Shown here piece by piece: positions 61,174 to 64,000 of a stretch of 64,000 bases of DNA. Source of the DNA: Rhodobium gokarnense (lineage in GTDB: Bacteria; Pseudomonadota; Alphaproteobacteria; Rhizobiales; Rhodobiaceae). Each line of letters starts with the position of its first letter. Positions within the stretch are counted from its first letter, which is position 1. The position numbers and the translations under genes were made by a program. The notes below the pieces were generated by a model. That model made no database searches. It saw only the letters and a program-made list of their open reading frames with translations, and was not told the DNA's origin. The stretch spans positions 124,001 to 188,000 of the forward strand of contig NZ_JAOQNS010000008.1 of NCBI RefSeq assembly GCF_025961475.1, read 5' to 3'.

Positions 61174-61677
61174 ATGGGTGACCGCAATCCGGAAACAGAC
61201 CGGCCGTTCTTTTCGGCCCTGGTGACGCCGCACCGCTCCCTGCCGCGTAGCGGATTCAGGGCCGTCATGGTCGTCGCCGGACTGGTCTGCCTGTCCTCCG
61301 GTCTCGTCTTCTGGTCCATGGGCGCCTGGCCGGTCGCCGGCTTTTTCGGCCTCGACATCGCGGCCCTGTGGCTCGCCTTCCGGCTCAGCTACCGCTCCGG
61401 GCGCGCCTATGAAGAGGTCAACGTCTCCCACCACGAGGTCCATGTGCGCAAGGTCTCACCGTCGGGCCGGATCGAGGATTACCGATTCAATCCGCTTTGG
61501 ATACGGCTTTCGGTGACGCGGCTGGAAGACGAGGGCTGCGTCAAGATCTCGCTGGTCGGCCGCGGCATCGACCTGGTGCTCGGCGGCTTCCTCAACCCGG
61601 ATGACCGCGAAAGCTTTGCCAGCGCCTTTTCCGGCGCCCTCCACGCGGCACGCTCCGGCACGCTGCAGCCCGCCTGA
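61174..61677 (+). CDS. DUF2244 family membrane protein
   Basis: This 167-residue protein has two hydrophobic helices (residues about 30-68, VMVVAGLVCLSSGLVFW and WPVAGFFGLDIAALWLAF). A beta-rich domain follows: YEEVNVSHHEVHVRK, DYRFNPLWIRLSV and GFLNPDDRESFASAF. Such proteins are found beside nth and cytochrome oxidase genes in alphaproteobacteria; the function is unknown. It is divergent from nth with a gap of only 22 bp, so the two promoters overlap or lie in the coding ends. Confidence 0.9.
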   Translation: MGDRNPETDRPFFSALVTPHRSLPRSGFRAVMVVAGLVCLSSGLVFWSMGAWPVAGFFGLDIAALWLAFRLSYRSGRAYEEVNVSHHEVHVRKVSPSGRIEDYRFNPLWIRLSVTRLEDEGCVKISLVGRGIDLVLGGFLNPDDRESFASAFSGALHAARSGTLQPA

Positions 61678-61758
61678 CGTTTTTTTACCAGAGCAAGTTT
61701 CGGGTGGTCTCGCTTTTTCCCTCTTCCTAGTGTTGGCTGAGAAAGGGAGTGAGCAGCC

Positions 61759-62673
61759 ATGAACGCGATCCAGGGATCGGTCATCATGCCGGACCGCAAC
61801 GGGGTTCTTCCTGTGGACCCGCAATCCGCCCGAGACTACGACGTCGTCCGCCGCGCCATCACCTTCATCACCGAGAACCGGCTCGACCAGCCGCCGCTGG
61901 AGGCGATCGCTGCCTCGGTCGGCATGTCGCCGGCCCATTTCCAGCGCCTCTTCACGCGCTGGTGCGGCCTGTCGCCGAAACAGTTTCTGCAGGCGATCAC
62001 GCTGGACCACGCCCGCGCGCTCCTGCGCGATTCGGCGAGCGTGCTCGATGCGACCTACGAGGTCGGGCTCTCCGGTCCCGGCCGCCTGCACGATCTCTTC
62101 GTCACCTACGAGGCGATGACCCCGGGCAACTACAAGGCCAAGGGCGGCGGCATCGAGATTCGCTGGGGGTTCCACCCCTCGCCGTTCGGGCGCGCGCTGG
62201 TCATGATCACTGAGCACGGGCTCGCAGGCGTTGCCTTTGCCGACGATGCCAGCGCCGAGAGCGCCACATTCGACGACATGGCCGCGCGCTGGCCGAACGC
62301 CGACTACGTGGAGGATACCGGTGCCACCGCCCCCTATGCGGCGCGGATATTCGATCCGAACCGCTGGGACCCGCAAACGCCGCTCCGCGTCGTCTTTATC
62401 GGTACCGACTTCGAGGTCCGGGTCTGGTCGACGCTGCTCGCGATACCGTTCGGCAAGGCGACGACCTATTCGGACATCGCCTGGCACCTCGGCAAGCCGA
62501 AGGCGGCACGCGCCGTCGGCGGCGCGGTCGGGCGAAATCCGATGTCCTTCGTCGTCCCCTGCCACCGCGTGCTCGGCCGCTCCGGCGCCATCACAGGCTA
62601 CCACTGGGGCCTGACCCGCAAGCGCGCCATCCTCGGCTGGGAAGCGGGCCTTTCCGGCAGCGCCGGGGAGTGA
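61759..62673 (+). CDS. AraC-type HTH / methylated-DNA-protein-cysteine methyltransferase fusion (Ada-like)
   Basis: A 304-residue protein. Residues about 28-125 form an AraC-type double HTH (LEAIAASVGMSPAHFQRLFTRW in part). Residues about 210-295 form the O6-alkylguanine methyltransferase domain: IPFGKATTYSDIA, the acceptor PCHRVLG and GAITGYHWGLTRKRAIL. The N-terminal zinc-cysteine domain with which E. coli Ada senses phosphotriesters is absent. It can therefore repair O6-methylguanine, but any self-regulation would have to use the Ogt cysteine. ATG 61759 follows GGGAGTGAG. It stands alone downstream of the DUF2244 gene. Confidence 0.93.
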   Translation: MNAIQGSVIMPDRNGVLPVDPQSARDYDVVRRAITFITENRLDQPPLEAIAASVGMSPAHFQRLFTRWCGLSPKQFLQAITLDHARALLRDSASVLDATYEVGLSGPGRLHDLFVTYEAMTPGNYKAKGGGIEIRWGFHPSPFGRALVMITEHGLAGVAFADDASAESATFDDMAARWPNADYVEDTGATAPYAARIFDPNRWDPQTPLRVVFIGTDFEVRVWSTLLAIPFGKATTYSDIAWHLGKPKAARAVGGAVGRNPMSFVVPCHRVLGRSGAITGYHWGLTRKRAILGWEAGLSGSAGE

Positions 62674-63183
62674 TTGGGCGCGCGGAGTAGGGGGACCTGC
62701 GGTCCGTCGGAGTGGCTGTTCAGCGCGTCTGGGCAGTCCCTCCCTGGGCGTCGCCATTAACTCGGCCTGCCAACCCCCTCCTGCGTCATTGCCGGGCTTG
62801 ACCCGGCAATTCATGATACTTTTGATTTCAATCACTTAAGATAAGAATTACCGCACGGCCTCATGGACCACCGGACCAAGTCCGGTGGTGATGCAGAATG
62901 GGTGGGTTCCGGAGTACGTAGGCCGAGAACCGGAAAGTGGTGGGTAAAGCCCGGCTGCGACGCGGAGTGTGGGTAGGTTGGCGGAGGATGCACCAAACGC
63001 CAGTCTGGATCGCCGCGTCGCCTACGGCTCCTCGCGATGACGTTGGAAATACGTCAGAAACCCCACCACCGTCATTGCGAGCGAAGCGAAGCAATCCAGT
63101 CCGGCCGTGCAACAATAATCCGGCCATGGCCGCTCATCGCAAAGGGCCAATCAAAATCTGCCGTCCCGGCCGACGCTTGCCCC
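62674..63183. repeat. 510-bp repeat island before coaA
   Basis: There is no gene here. A double-hairpin element lies at about 62774-62940 with TTGCCGGG-CTTGA-CCCGGCAA at 62789-62809 and CCACCGGA-CCAAG-TCCGGTGG at 62868-62888. A REP-like pair follows: GGATCGCCGCGTCGCC...CTCGCGATGAC at 63007-63041 and GTCATTGCGAGCGAAGCGAAG at 63071-63097. The order (double hairpin, then REP pair) is the same as in the holA-parB island. Confidence 0.85.
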
Positions 63184-64000
63184 TCAAAGCTTCCGGAGCG
63201 CCACCGTCTCGATGCGATGGTTGGGGTCCTTGGCGAGGATCAGGTCGGCTCTCAGCCGCGTCGGCAGGATGTTTTCGTTGAGGTTTTCAAGGTTGATCTC
63301 GGTCCACAGCCGGTTCGCGGTGGCCAGCGCCTCCTCGGCCGAAAGCTGCGAATAGCGGTGGAAGTAGGAGCCGGGGTCCTTGAACGCGGTCTCGCGCAGC
63401 CGCATGAACCGCTCCACATACCACCTGTGCGCATCTTCCGTGTCGGCGTCGATATAGATCGAGAAATCGAGGAAATCGGAGACGAAGGGGATCGCCTTGC
63501 CGTCCGGCGGCATGTTGCCGGTCTGCAGGATGTTGAGGCCTTCCAGGATGAGAATGTCCGGCCGGTCGACGGCGATCGTCTGGCCCGGCATGACGTCATA
63601 GTGGAAGTGGGAATAGACCGGCGCGCGCACCGTTCCGTTGCCGGCCTTGATGTCGGTGAGGAAGCGCAGGAGCGCGCCGACGTCGTAGCTTTCCGGAAAG
63701 CCCTTGCGGTTCATCAGCCCCTCGGCCTCCAGCACCGCGTTCGGCAGCAAAAAGCCGTCGGTGGTGATGAGGTCGACCTTGGGGCTCGCCGGCCAACGGG
63801 CGAGCAGCGCCTTCAGGAGCCGCGCCGTGGTCGATTTGCCGACGGCGACCGAGCCGGCAATGCCGATGACGAACGGCATCTTGCCGTCATTGGTGCCGAG
63901 GAAGCGCTTGGTCGAGGCGTGCAGGTTCAGCGTCGCCTCGACATAGAAGGAGAGCAGCCGCGACAGCGGCAGGTAGATCTCCTCCACCTGGTCCATGGAG
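63184..64000 (-). CDS. coaA: Pantothenate kinase (type I), 5' end outside window
   Basis: At least 270 residues are visible; the frame continues past the right edge, and type I enzymes have about 45 more residues upstream of the visible [16 protein letters not shown]. It phosphorylates pantothenate, the first and controlling step of CoA synthesis. [17 protein letters not shown] is the P-loop, [11 protein letters not shown] the substrate-binding strand, and [11 protein letters not shown]-type [11 protein letters not shown] and YSHFHYDV are family motifs. The methionine near the edge is internal and not the start. Confidence 0.95.
   Translation of the reverse strand, partial: SMDQVEEIYLPLSRLLSFYVEATLNLHASTKRFLGTNDGKMPFVIGIAGSVAVGKSTTARLLKALLARWPASPKVDLITTDGFLLPNAVLEAEGLMNRKGFPESYDVGALLRFLTDIKAGNGTVRAPVYSHFHYDVMPGQTIAVDRPDILILEGLNILQTGNMPPDGKAIPFVSDFLDFSIYIDADTEDAHRWYVERFMRLRETAFKDPGSYFHRYSQLSAEEALATANRLWTEINLENLNENILPTRLRADLILAKDPNHRIETVALRKL

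Overview
The window is high-GC DNA from an alphaproteobacterium, most likely of the order Hyphomicrobiales (Rhizobiales); the genus cannot be fixed from sequence alone. The evidence is the gene order parB-parA-rsmG-mnmG-mnmE ... rho-hemJ-hemE | PPSR-maf-aroE-coaE-dnaQ ... secB-fxsA-timA-mltA-smr, the block DUF1674/htpX-rsmB-heparinase-purH, and the block mutS-glnD-murJ-trpS. Five parS-like palindromes of the TTCACGTGAA type lie at 27.7-33.5 kb. Genes left of about 37.2 kb run leftwards and genes right of it run rightwards. The hemE/PPSR gap (37162-37547) is therefore the best candidate for the chromosomal replication origin.

Layout. 1-9.8 kb is the only clearly accessory part. It is a surface-glycan-type cluster with a partial methyltransferase-like gene, a sulfotransferase fused to a DegT-type aminotransferase, a second DegT aminotransferase, a WbqC-like protein, two large paralogues with a GT-D-like domain, a small ORF, a stand-alone sulfotransferase and a TylF-type methyltransferase. 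10.1-18.7 kb holds tRNA-Ala(CGC), yggT, a DUF167 gene, folD, a DUF1674 gene, htpX, rsmB, a heparinase-like gene and purH. 19.1-24.8 kb holds a Pal-like lipoprotein with an L,D-transpeptidase on the minus strand, then leuS-lptE-holA. 25.6-41.2 kb is the origin-proximal core: chromosome segregation, tRNA modification, heme synthesis and the PPSR-maf-aroE-coaE-dnaQ operon. 41.6-46.1 kb holds secB, fxsA, timA, mltA, smr and an XRE regulator. 46.4-55.9 kb is a minus-strand block of yaiI, trpS, murJ, glnD and mutS. 56.0-64.0 kb holds maeB, a thioesterase, two paralogous four-cysteine secreted proteins, nth, a DUF2244 gene, an AraC-Ogt fusion and the 3' part of coaA.

Gaps between genes carry several families of short palindromic repeats. 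One 97-bp family forms a perfect-period triplet at 11965-12253. Its single copies follow the 3' ends of other genes, always in the same orientation relative to the upstream gene. A second, double-hairpin element occurs three times, and a REP-like family built on a GCGAGCGAAGCGAAG core occurs as pairs.

Most of the window is housekeeping. The parts most likely to be new are the glycan cluster (sulfotransferase-aminotransferase fusion plus the GT-D-like pair), the secreted four-cysteine paralogues with matching 5' hairpins, and the 3'-end-associated repeat family.
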